Shown piece after piece: positions 18,992 through 26,166 of a DNA stretch of 64,000 nucleotides (positions are counted from its first letter, which is position 1; each line of letters opens with the position of its first letter). The stretch comes from Lachnospiraceae bacterium (lineage in GTDB: Bacteria; Bacillota; Clostridia; Lachnospirales; Lachnospiraceae): assembly GCA_910574285.1 (NCBI GenBank), contig CAJTAL010000004.1, positions 120,779 through 184,778 on the forward strand, written 5' to 3'. Below the pieces are notes generated by a model. The model made no database searches. It was not told the DNA's origin and worked only from the letters and a program-made list of their open reading frames with translations. Position numbers and translations under genes: made by a program.

Positions 18992-20334
18992 AGGAACCGG
19001 CAAAAGAGAATCCGGAAGAGATAAAAGAACCAGAGAGACAGGCTCATTATTCAAATCCATTGAAATTTGGAAAAGGGGGACCGTCTAAACTCCGTCAGCA
19101 ATTCAGCAGAGGAATGACATATTTTCTGGTGGTTGCTGCAAGCCTGATTTTTTATTTTACGCTGCTCAGGCTTACATCCTTGTCGGAAGGGGTCGGGACG
19201 GTTATCGGGGTATTAAAACCGGTTATTTACGGCTGTGTGATTGCATATCTGCTGAATCCTGTGGTAAAGCAAGTGGACAAGTACCTGGTTCCGGTGCTTC
19301 AAAAGAAAATGACAAAACCGGAACGGGCGGAGAAAGCATCGCGTGCGGCGGGAATCCTGGCGGCCGTTGTCTTGCTGCTGGTGATTATTGTTACGCTATG
19401 CAATCTTCTGATTCCGGAGCTGTACTCCAGTGTGCGTGATCTGGTGGTGACACTTCCTAAACAGTTGAACGATATTGTGTCCGAGTTAAGTAAGATGGAG
19501 CTGGATGAGTCGACGACAAGCACGATAATCAAGACGGGGCTCAAAGAAGGGACGGATATGCTGCTGAACTGGCTGCGCACGGATCTCATGGGGAAAGCAA
19601 ATGAACTTATGTCTAATCTGACCGTTGGGGTACTGAATATTCTGAGTGAAGTATTCAATGCTATAATCGGAATCATCGTTTCAGTTTACATATTATTTAG
19701 TAAGGAACTGTTCGTGCGGCAGTCGAAAAAGTGTGTGTATGCGCTTTTCTCTGCAAGGCACGCTAATCTGCTGCTTCATCTGACTACGAAGAGCAACGAG
19801 ATTTTTGGGGGATTTGTGATTGGAAAGATCATTGATTCCATGATTATCGGTATCCTGTGTTTCATAGGGCTTACGATATTGAAGATGCCGTATGCATTAC
19901 TTGTCAGTGTAATTGTTGGAGTTACGAATGTGATTCCTTTCTTTGGTCCATATATCGGTGCGGTGCCGAGTACGATCCTGATTATGCTTGATACTCCGGT
20001 TAAAGGAATTTATTTTATTATATTTATCCTGTTGCTTCAGCAGTTTGACGGGAATATTCTGGGACCGAAGATCCTGGGCGATTCTACGGGATTATCGGCA
20101 TTCTGGGTCATTGTGGCGATTCTTCTTGGAGGAGGGCTCTTTGGCTTTGTGGGTATGGTCATGGGAGTTCCGTCCTTTGCGGTCTTGTATTATATCGTCC
20201 AGATGTTGATAAACAGCCATCTGGAGCGTAAGAATCTGCCGACAGGGTCGGAATATTATAACACGATGAGTTATGTGGATGACACAGGAGTTTATTACCA
20301 TTCAGAAGAAACAGAAGATATTGCGAAACCGTAA
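18988..20334 (+). CDS. AI-2E family transporter
   Basis: A 448-residue inner-membrane protein of the AI-2E/PerM family (PF01594). It has about eight hydrophobic helices, a charged N-terminal tail, and the late conserved segment NVIPFFGPYIGAVP followed by GNILGPKILG, which is diagnostic. Family members export diverse small solutes or ions; the substrate here is unknown and the AI-2 label should not be taken literally. The ATG overlaps the stop of the Dus gene (ATGA), and metA starts 18 bases downstream, so the three are probably co-transcribed. Confidence 0.9.
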   Translation: MKEPAKENPEEIKEPERQAHYSNPLKFGKGGPSKLRQQFSRGMTYFLVVAASLIFYFTLLRLTSLSEGVGTVIGVLKPVIYGCVIAYLLNPVVKQVDKYLVPVLQKKMTKPERAEKASRAAGILAAVVLLLVIIVTLCNLLIPELYSSVRDLVVTLPKQLNDIVSELSKMELDESTTSTIIKTGLKEGTDMLLNWLRTDLMGKANELMSNLTVGVLNILSEVFNAIIGIIVSVYILFSKELFVRQSKKCVYALFSARHANLLLHLTTKSNEIFGGFVIGKIIDSMIIGILCFIGLTILKMPYALLVSVIVGVTNVIPFFGPYIGAVPSTILIMLDTPVKGIYFIIFILLLQQFDGNILGPKILGDSTGLSAFWVIVAILLGGGLFGFVGMVMGVPSFAVLYYIVQMLINSHLERKNLPTGSEYYNTMSYVDDTGVYYHSEETEDIAKP

Positions 20335-20351
20335 GAAAGGGGATTCTTAAT

Positions 20352-21272
20352 ATGCCGATCAGAGTGCAGAATAATCTTCCGGTAAAAGAGATACTGGAAC
20401 GAGAAAATATATTTGTTATGGATGAGCATCGCGCGATGCATCAGGATATCCGCCCGATTAAAATCGGACTTTTGAATCTGATGCCGCTTAAGGAGGACAC
20501 GGAACTTCAGATTCTGCGTTCTTTATCAAATACGCCGCTTCAGGTGGATGTTGTTTTTGTCACAGTATCCTCTCATGAGTCGAAGAATACGCCGACCAGC
20601 CATTTGAACCAGTTCTATCAGAAATTTTGTGAGATACGGGATGAGAAGTTTGACGGATTTATTATCACCGGGGCGCCGGTGGAACAGATTCCCTTCGAAG
20701 AGGTGGACTATTGGGAAGAATTAAAAGAGATCATGGAGTGGAGTAAGACGCATGTGACTTCTACGCTTCATCTTTGCTGGGGAGCGCAGGCAGGAATCTA
20801 TTATCACTATGGTATTGATAAGGCGCCGATGGACGAGAAAGTATTCGGAGTATTCTGGCACAAAGTGATGAACCGCAAGATACCGTTGGTGAGAGGGTTT
20901 GACGATATCTTCCTGGCGCCGCATTCCAGACATACGGAGGTTCCGATGGAGAAGATCAGGGAGGAGAAGCGGCTGACGGTGCTAGCAGAATCTGATGAGG
21001 CGGGATTATTCCTGGCAATGGCAGACGGAGGACGTCAGATATTTGTCATGGGACATCCGGAATATGACCGCGTAACACTGGATGGAGAGTATAAGAGAGA
21101 TCTGTCAAAAGGGCTTCCGATCCGGATGCCGAAGAATTATTACGCGGATGATAATCCGGAGAATAAGCCGCTGTTGACATGGAGGGCTACGGCAAACAAT
21201 CTGTATACGAACTGGCTCAATTATTATGTGTATCAGGTGACTCCGTATGACCTTTATGGGACGCCGTTTTAA
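20352..21272 (+). CDS. metA: Homoserine O-acetyltransferase (MetA type)
   Basis: This 306-residue enzyme activates homoserine for methionine synthesis. The catalytic Cys142 is seen in HLCWGAQAG, and the segment GAPVEQIPFEEVDYW aligns with the acyl-CoA selectivity site. Residue 111 is Glu; in this family Glu111 favours acetyl-CoA and Gly111 (as in Escherichia coli) succinyl-CoA, so O-acetylhomoserine is the expected product despite the usual succinyltransferase label. A GAAAGGGG site precedes the ATG. No S-box or T-box leader is visible because the gene follows the transporter gene by only 18 bases. Confidence 0.93.
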   Translation: MPIRVQNNLPVKEILERENIFVMDEHRAMHQDIRPIKIGLLNLMPLKEDTELQILRSLSNTPLQVDVVFVTVSSHESKNTPTSHLNQFYQKFCEIRDEKFDGFIITGAPVEQIPFEEVDYWEELKEIMEWSKTHVTSTLHLCWGAQAGIYYHYGIDKAPMDEKVFGVFWHKVMNRKIPLVRGFDDIFLAPHSRHTEVPMEKIREEKRLTVLAESDEAGLFLAMADGGRQIFVMGHPEYDRVTLDGEYKRDLSKGLPIRMPKNYYADDNPENKPLLTWRATANNLYTNWLNYYVYQVTPYDLYGTPF

Positions 21273-21325
21273 GCTGGCGTTTCCAAGGGTTGAAGGGATA
21301 ATAGGTATATAAATTGAATAAAGGC

Positions 21326-21354
21326 TTTACACCGCAATCACCGATTGATATAAT
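21326..21354 (+). promoter_or_regulatory. Promoter of 60-aa gene cassette 1
   Basis: TTTACA and TATAAT are separated by exactly 17 bases. The same arrangement with nearly identical flanks occurs at 48051..48079 upstream of the paralogous gene. Confidence 0.8.
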
Positions 21355-21400
21355 AAAAGTACTAAGTAAACGGCACTTATTATAGAAAGTAGGTGAAGAT

Positions 21401-21583
21401 ATGACTGAAAAGGAAATGATTCAAAAAAATATCGAAGAGTTTTCCAGGCTTCAAGATTATATGATTGAAGACGGAAAAGACGCAAAAGCGTATAAAATTA
21501 TGTTAAGACGCTATTTAGATTTAAAAGCGATTCTTCAATCATTTGGTATTAATCTCACTGATATTGACAGGATTAAAGAGTAA
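21401..21583 (+). CDS. Small helical protein, 60 aa (cassette 1)
   Basis: A 60-residue soluble protein, predicted almost wholly helical, with no cysteine or membrane segment. It is 58% identical (35 of 60) and the same length as the product of 48124..48306, with conserved segments EEFxRLQxYM and GINLT. The start codon follows a GTAGGTGA site shared with the other copy. A matched promoter and terminator make this a self-contained unit of about 310 bases. No family name is recognised. Conservation between two copies separated by 27 kb supports a real protein. Confidence 0.78.
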   Translation: MTEKEMIQKNIEEFSRLQDYMIEDGKDAKAYKIMLRRYLDLKAILQSFGINLTDIDRIKE

Positions 21584-21590
21584 TTAAAAA

Positions 21591-21636
21591 AGGTGTAAAG
21601 TCTTTATTGAATTGTCAAGGGCTTTACACTTTTTTA
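21591..21636 (+). terminator. Terminator of the GGTGTAAAG family, copy 1
   Basis: AGGTGTAAAG pairs with CTTTACACTT across a 20-base loop, followed by a T-run. Related hairpins lie at 43578, 48319 and 63777. Confidence 0.88.
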
Positions 21637-21652
21637 ATGAGGAGCGGGAGGA

Positions 21653-21793
21653 TTGCGACCAGTCAAAGCGGAAGCTCTGATCCAGGTCGTGGAAACCCAT
21701 CCTGAAAACTTCGTCTATGTCTCCATAGACGATGTAGGAGTGGACTATCAGAAAGATACCCGGAGGGAGGCAGGAAACAGGGAAAGGTCGTAA
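21653..21793 (+). pseudogene. Possible transposase-like gene remnant
   Basis: An open stretch of 46 codons reads like an internal piece of a protein, including HPENFVYVSIDDVGVDYQK, and then runs into a stop. It has no proper start or ribosome site. The segment resembles the central part of transposases of the UPF0236/ISLre2 kind, but that match is from memory and weak. It lies in the A+T-richer accessory patch, where other remnants occur. Confidence 0.35.
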
Positions 21794-21870
21794 AAAGATA
21801 TTGGTCTTTTTATTGATATGATTGAAAATATCTTATATAATACAAGTATCAAAAAGAAAGAGGGTGAGTT

Positions 21871-22383
21871 ATGGGGGCATTGAATATTCAAATAACTGAT
21901 ATGGCAGGTGCATATATAGAACACTCTATAGTGATATCTAATTTTGTTGGAATCGTAAGAAATCAATTGAAAGATTCCCTATGTCGAGTATTCCCGGATA
22001 ACGTACAATATAAATGGATGTTTGAAGGAGAAGAAAAAACGGTTATTCCAGATGCATCTATTAATTGTCAAATTAAAGCAAAACGAGGAAATTACTTTAT
22101 TAATGCGCCGCGTTTTGTAATGGAGGTACTGTCAGATTCTACAGAAAAATATGATAGGACAGAGAAGAAATGTATTTATCAAGATCAAGATATTGATGAA
22201 TATTGGATAGCAGACTGGAGAAAAAGGGAGATAGAGATTTATACTTTAGACTATGAAAATGATCTTCCCGTATATCATCTTTTTAAGAAAATCACACGGA
22301 GTAATAAGGATGAATTAGAAATGATACATTTCCCAAATATTAAAGTTACTTTTGATGATTTATTTGATGGCATAGAGCAGTAA
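21871..22383 (+). CDS. Uma2-family putative endonuclease
   Basis: A 170-residue protein of the Uma2/DUF820 group, which has the PD-(D/E)XK nuclease fold. The diagnostic pieces are VIPDASINC (motif Asp), PRFVMEVLSDST (motif Glu), and the closing YDRTEKKCIYQDQDIDEYWI segment. The biological role of the family is not known; genes are often mobile and multi-copy. GAGGGTGAG precedes the ATG, and a terminator follows. Base composition is more A+T-rich than the flanking metabolic genes, in keeping with an acquired gene. Confidence 0.85.
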   Translation: MGALNIQITDMAGAYIEHSIVISNFVGIVRNQLKDSLCRVFPDNVQYKWMFEGEEKTVIPDASINCQIKAKRGNYFINAPRFVMEVLSDSTEKYDRTEKKCIYQDQDIDEYWIADWRKREIEIYTLDYENDLPVYHLFKKITRSNKDELEMIHFPNIKVTFDDLFDGIEQ

Positions 22384-22394
22384 AAGAAAAGCAA

Positions 22395-22423
22395 AGCAAT
22401 AGGGCTTAACCTATTGCTTTTTT
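22395..22423 (+). terminator. Terminator after the Uma2 gene
   Basis: AGCAATAGG pairs with CCTATTGCT and is followed by six T residues. Confidence 0.88.
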
Positions 22424-22459
22424 GACGGAAAAAATTAAAAAAGAAGGGAGATCACAATT

Positions 22460-22513
22460 ATGACTACATATTTCACAAATTGCAGAACAGCAGAAGAAGC
22501 AAAGCAAGAATAG
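22460..22513 (+). pseudogene. Truncated small gene, J-domain-like N-terminus
   Basis: A good ribosome site (GAAGGGAG) precedes an ATG that opens only 17 codons (MTTYFTNCRTAEEAKQE) before a stop. The residues look like the N-terminus of short J-domain proteins carried on clostridial mobile elements (xxYFTNxxTxEELKKxY). If so, this is a truncated remnant. It may also be a mere leader peptide ahead of mazEF. Confidence 0.35.
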
Positions 22514-22534
22514 TGTATTTTTCATATAAAGTCA

Positions 22535-22563
22535 TTGACAATGTATATACTATTGTATATACT
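22535..22563 (+). promoter_or_regulatory. mazEF promoter with direct-repeat operator
   Basis: TTGACA and TATACT are separated by 17 bases. Two copies of TGTATATACTA (22543 and 22555) overlap the spacer and -10, a likely site for autorepression by the MazE-MazF complex. Confidence 0.75.
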
Positions 22564-22587
22564 AAGCGTAAGGAAGGAGATGATTTT

Positions 22588-22833
22588 ATGCAGGCGACAA
22601 TTCAGAAATGGGGAAATTCACAGGGAATAAGAATACCCAAAGCATTTCTTGAAGCATTGGGAATGATGGAGAATGATCTTGTGGAACTTAACAGGGTTGA
22701 TGATAATATTGTGATTACAAAAGTTAAAGAAAAAAAGGAACTGACATTGGAAGATATATTCAAAGATTATGATGGAGAATATGCAGCAGAGGAATTTGAC
22801 TGGGGTTCTCCTGTTGGGAAGGAAGTGTGGTAA
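22588..22833 (+). CDS. mazE: MazE-type antitoxin (AbrB/SpoVT fold)
   Basis: An 81-residue antitoxin with the swapped-hairpin DNA-binding domain at the N-terminus (MQATIQKWGNSQGIRIPKAF) and an acidic tail (about residues 50-81) that would wrap the toxin. The ATG follows AAGGAAGGAG; an upstream in-frame extension lacks a ribosome site. Its stop overlaps the mazF start by one base (TAATG), so the two are translationally coupled. Confidence 0.9.
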   Translation: MQATIQKWGNSQGIRIPKAFLEALGMMENDLVELNRVDDNIVITKVKEKKELTLEDIFKDYDGEYAAEEFDWGSPVGKEVW

Positions 22834-23159
22834 TGTATAATCCAAAGCAGGGGGATATTATATTCTTGGATTTTAGCCCGCAATCAGGATATGAACAGGC
22901 AGGAAGAAGACCTGGAGTAGTTATTAGTAATGAGCAGTTTTTTGTGAGAACTAAATTTGCTGTGGTGTGTCCGATTACGAATACAAGCAATAAATTTCCA
23001 TTGCATATTCCTTTAGACAATAGGACAAAAACAACAGGTGTGATACTGACAGAACATATGAAGTGTTTGGATGTAATAAGTAGGAATATTCAGTTTGTGG
23101 AGAAAATGCCGGAAGATTTGTTGGAGAAGACATTGGCATATGTAAAAGCATTTTTCTGA
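22833..23159 (+). CDS. mazF: MazF-type endoribonuclease toxin
   Basis: A 108-residue toxin of the PemK/MazF family that cuts mRNA at short sequence sites. The family N-terminus YNPKQGDIIFLDF, the QAGRRPGVVIS loop with the conserved Arg, and the VCPITNTSNKFP strand are present, and the length is normal. The ATG overlaps the mazE stop. The module probably stabilises the local accessory patch or acts in stress or phage response; cleavage specificity cannot be read from sequence. Confidence 0.93.
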   Translation: MYNPKQGDIIFLDFSPQSGYEQAGRRPGVVISNEQFFVRTKFAVVCPITNTSNKFPLHIPLDNRTKTTGVILTEHMKCLDVISRNIQFVEKMPEDLLEKTLAYVKAFF

Positions 23160-23213
23160 TAGAATGAAATAATAGCTTATAGGAAATGAAGTAACTATTT
23201 GAATGGAGGGTAT

Positions 23214-24419
23214 ATGCTAGAACTTAAAGGTAAGTATAATGAAGCAAAAATTTTTACGGATATTGTAGATGAAGCTTCTATATCTCAGGTTCTGCTTTTG
23301 CTTAATCAAGAGTTTGTATCTGATAGTAAAATCAGGCTGATGCCAGATATCCATGCCGGTGCCGGATGCACAATTGGAACAACTATGACTATTACAGATA
23401 AGATTGTTCCTAATCTGGTAGGAGTTGATATCGGATGTGGCATGGAGGTTATAGAAGTTAAAGAAAAACACATAGAATTGGGAAAACTTGATAAACTAAT
23501 CTATGAAAAGATTCCGTCTGGATTTAATCTAAGAGAAAAATCACATCGATATTTCAAGAATATTAATTTGGAAGATTTATATTGCTATAAACAGATAGAT
23601 AAGAAAAGAGCGGAGAAAAGTCTGGGAACATTAGGCGGGGGCAATCATTTTATAGAAGCTAACAAGGATGATGAAGGAAATATTTATATTGTGGTGCATT
23701 CGGGCAGCCGTCATTTGGGATTAGAAGTGGCCAATTATTATCAGGAAGAAGGATATAAAGAATTAAACGGTTCGGCTCAGAAAGATATTGATACTCTGAT
23801 TATGGAATTAAAAGCGCAGGGAAAGCAGAAAGAAATACAGAAGAGTATTGCCGCACTGAAAAATACAAAGAGGACGAATATTCCAAGACAGTTGGCTTAT
23901 GTGTCCGGCGGATTATTCATACAGTATATCCATGATATGAAGATAATTCAAAAATATGCAGAATTGAATCGGCAAGCAATGATAGATGAAATTGTAAAAG
24001 GAATGAAATTACATGTTATAGATCAATTTACGACGATTCATAATTATATTGATACAGATGCTATGATTTTAAGAAAAGGAGCTGTATCTGCAAAGGATAG
24101 AGAAAAGTTACTTATACCGATCAATATGCGGGACGGCTCATTGATTTGTACAGGAAAAGGCAATGACGAGTGGAATCAATCGGCACCGCATGGCGCCGGA
24201 AGGTTAATGAGCCGATCGGCGGCCAAAGAGTCATTTACAGTTTCAGAGTTTAAAAAGCAAATGGAAGGTATTTATACAACATCTGTAAATCGAGATACTT
24301 TAGATGAATGTCCAATGGCTTACAAGGGGATGGACGATATCGTAAATAATATTGATGATACTGTTGAGATTGATAGAATTATAAAACCGATATATAATTT
24401 TAAAGCAAGCGGAGATTAG
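23214..24419 (+). CDS. rtcB: RtcB-type RNA ligase
   Basis: A 401-residue RtcB protein, which joins 2',3'-cyclic phosphate or 3'-phosphate RNA ends to 5'-OH ends using GTP and Mn2+. Metal and guanylation motifs are visible: MPDIHAGAGCTIG near 40, GVDIGCGME near 70, GTLGGGNHFIE near 138, VHSGSRHLG near 160, and the guanylated His in APHGAGRLMSR near 325. The ATG at 23214 has TGGAGGG 4-10 bases upstream. It starts 55 bases after mazF, the right context for repair of toxin-cut RNA, and is followed by an unknown gene. Confidence 0.95.
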   Translation: MLELKGKYNEAKIFTDIVDEASISQVLLLLNQEFVSDSKIRLMPDIHAGAGCTIGTTMTITDKIVPNLVGVDIGCGMEVIEVKEKHIELGKLDKLIYEKIPSGFNLREKSHRYFKNINLEDLYCYKQIDKKRAEKSLGTLGGGNHFIEANKDDEGNIYIVVHSGSRHLGLEVANYYQEEGYKELNGSAQKDIDTLIMELKAQGKQKEIQKSIAALKNTKRTNIPRQLAYVSGGLFIQYIHDMKIIQKYAELNRQAMIDEIVKGMKLHVIDQFTTIHNYIDTDAMILRKGAVSAKDREKLLIPINMRDGSLICTGKGNDEWNQSAPHGAGRLMSRSAAKESFTVSEFKKQMEGIYTTSVNRDTLDECPMAYKGMDDIVNNIDDTVEIDRIIKPIYNFKASGD

Positions 24420-24460
24420 AGATTGCTAATTTGAAATGCCAGAAAGGGATTTTTATCGTG

Positions 24461-24862
24461 ATGGAGATTGATTATTCTATATCATTACCACAATTGCAGA
24501 ATTTGTCCGATTTTAAATTGCATCAACTGATGTTATGTGCAGAGTGTGAGATGGAAGAGATTTTCAGAGCAAGATGTACTTACTATATGTGTGTCATGGA
24601 AAGCAACAGGAGAAACTATGATAAATGGCCATGTGAAATGGATGTCATTTCGTATGTAAACATATATGATGAAGATAAAAATGTTATTTTTGGATATGGC
24701 GGCAGATATATGATGTATGTTATTAACGGAGCTGTGTTGGTGTACGATGATCAGTGGATTCCGCATTTATTTGGCAGTACTGAAGAGGATATCAGGTGTG
24801 TCTGGAAATATTTTTGCGTGCCGAGAGAAGATAAGTATGATACGGAAGAGATTATGAGTTAG
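24461..24862 (+). CDS. Hypothetical protein next to rtcB
   Basis: A 133-residue soluble protein, acidic, with an aromatic-rich middle (GYGGRYMMYV) and several cysteines that do not form a known motif. The ATG at 24461 follows AAAGGG by about 11 bases; a GTG directly before it is possible. It starts 41 bases after rtcB in the same direction, so it is probably co-transcribed and may be a partner or modulator of the ligase. No family is recognised, and no function is assigned. Confidence 0.7.
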   Translation: MEIDYSISLPQLQNLSDFKLHQLMLCAECEMEEIFRARCTYYMCVMESNRRNYDKWPCEMDVISYVNIYDEDKNVIFGYGGRYMMYVINGAVLVYDDQWIPHLFGSTEEDIRCVWKYFCVPREDKYDTEEIMS

Positions 24863-24937
24863 AGAAAGGGGAGTTTTGTGACATAGGATACCGTTTTAAT
24901 GTCAATTTTCAGGGTAAAAGAGAATTTGAGTAAGGGC

Positions 24938-24965
24938 TTTACACCTTTTTAATAGGTGATATAAT
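24938..24965 (+). promoter_or_regulatory. guaA promoter
   Basis: TTTACA and TATAAT are separated by 16 bases. The -35 region (AAGGGCTTTACAC, then a T-run and AAT) is nearly identical to the 3' arm of the terminator at 21618-21638, so it may have arisen from a terminator copy. No purine riboswitch is seen between promoter and gene. Confidence 0.75.
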
Positions 24966-25006
24966 ATAGAAGGATGACAAAGAAAGGCAGACAAAGGAGG
25001 TATGTT

Positions 25007-25987
25007 ATGGAGAACAATAAGAGACCAGACAGTATGGAACGTATTGCAACGGCTGAATTAGCAGAAGCGTTTATTATTGAACAGGTGGGGCAGATTCAGG
25101 CGCAGGTGAAGGATAAGAAAGTTTTGCTGGCGCTTTCAGGAGGAGTGGATTCTTCCGTGGTAGCGGCGCTTCTGATCAAAGCGATTGGAAAACAGCTTGT
25201 CTGTGTACATGTGAATCATGGATTACTGCGCAAAGGGGAGCCTGAACAGGTGGTGGAAGTATTCCGTAACCAGATGGACGCCAATCTGATCTATGTGGAT
25301 GCGGTGGACCGTTTCTTAGACAAGCTGGCAGGCGTGGCAGAACCGGAGAAGAAGCGTAAGATCATCGGTGCAGAATTCATCCGTGTGTTCGAAGAGGAAG
25401 CCCGCAAGCAGGAAGGGATCGAATTCCTGGCGCAGGGGACGATCTATCCGGATATCATCGAGAGCGACGGGGTGAAAGCACATCATAATGTGGGCGGACT
25501 TCCGGAAGATCTTCAGTTTGAGTTGGTAGAACCGCTGAAGTTCTTATTCAAAGACGAGGTTCGTGTCGTGGGAAAAGCGCTCGGACTGCCGGACGGTATG
25601 GTATATCGTCAACCGTTCCCCGGGCCGGGGCTTGGCGTTCGCTGTCTTGGAGCAATTACGCGGGAGAGGTTGGAGATCGTCCGTGAATCGGACGCGATAC
25701 TTCGTGAGGAATTCGCGAAGAATGGATTGGAAGGAAAGGTGTGGCAGTACTTTACCGCAGTACCGGATTTCCGTTCTGTCGGTGTGTCAGAAGGCGCCCG
25801 TACCTTCGCGTATCCGGTGATTCTCCGTGCGGTGAACACGGTAGACGCTATGACGGCTACGGTAGAGAATGTTCCGTTTGAGCTGCTTGAGCATATTACA
25901 GATCGTATCACCCATGAAGTGTCAGGAGTCAATCGTGTGCTCTATGATCTCACCCCGAAGCCTTGCGGGACAATCGAGTGGGAATAA
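25007..25987 (+). CDS. guaA: GMP synthase, ATP-pyrophosphatase subunit
   Basis: This converts XMP to GMP. The 326-residue product holds only the synthetase part: the PP-loop [16 protein letters not shown] near residue 44, the lid segment with [23 protein letters not shown] and HHNVGGLP, and the C-terminal dimerisation domain ending CGTIEWE. The N-terminal glutaminase domain of the usual 510-residue enzyme is absent, and there is no room for it upstream of the AAAGGAGG site 6 bases before the ATG. Either a separate amidotransferase subunit is encoded elsewhere or free ammonia is used. It has its own promoter. Confidence 0.92.
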   Translation: MENNKRPDSMERIATAELAEAFIIEQVGQIQAQVKDKKVLLALSGGVDSSVVAALLIKAIGKQLVCVHVNHGLLRKGEPEQVVEVFRNQMDANLIYVDAVDRFLDKLAGVAEPEKKRKIIGAEFIRVFEEEARKQEGIEFLAQGTIYPDIIESDGVKAHHNVGGLPEDLQFELVEPLKFLFKDEVRVVGKALGLPDGMVYRQPFPGPGLGVRCLGAITRERLEIVRESDAILREEFAKNGLEGKVWQYFTAVPDFRSVGVSEGARTFAYPVILRAVNTVDAMTATVENVPFELLEHITDRITHEVSGVNRVLYDLTPKPCGTIEWE

Positions 25988-26068
25988 TTTGACAAATACA
26001 GGTGTGGTTCAAACAGCAAAAGGTTATAAACAGATTACATAAAAATATAAAGAAATGAGAAAATAAAA

Positions 26069-26106
26069 AGTTGTAAAATTTTATCTTGAATTTTGCAGCT
26101 TTTTAT
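26069..26106 (+). terminator. Terminator upstream of pepP
   Basis: AGTTGTAAAATT pairs with AATTTTGCAGCT across an 8-base loop, followed by T5. It lies 80 bases after guaA and ends that transcript. Confidence 0.85.
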
Positions 26107-26166
26107 GTGCAGTAATCCGGTTAATAATTGGGATATACTAATAAATACAAAAAGGAGATAAGGTTC

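Noticed and set aside
24971..25006. Purine riboswitch before guaA
   Set aside because: The leader between promoter and gene is only about 35 bases, too short for the aptamer.
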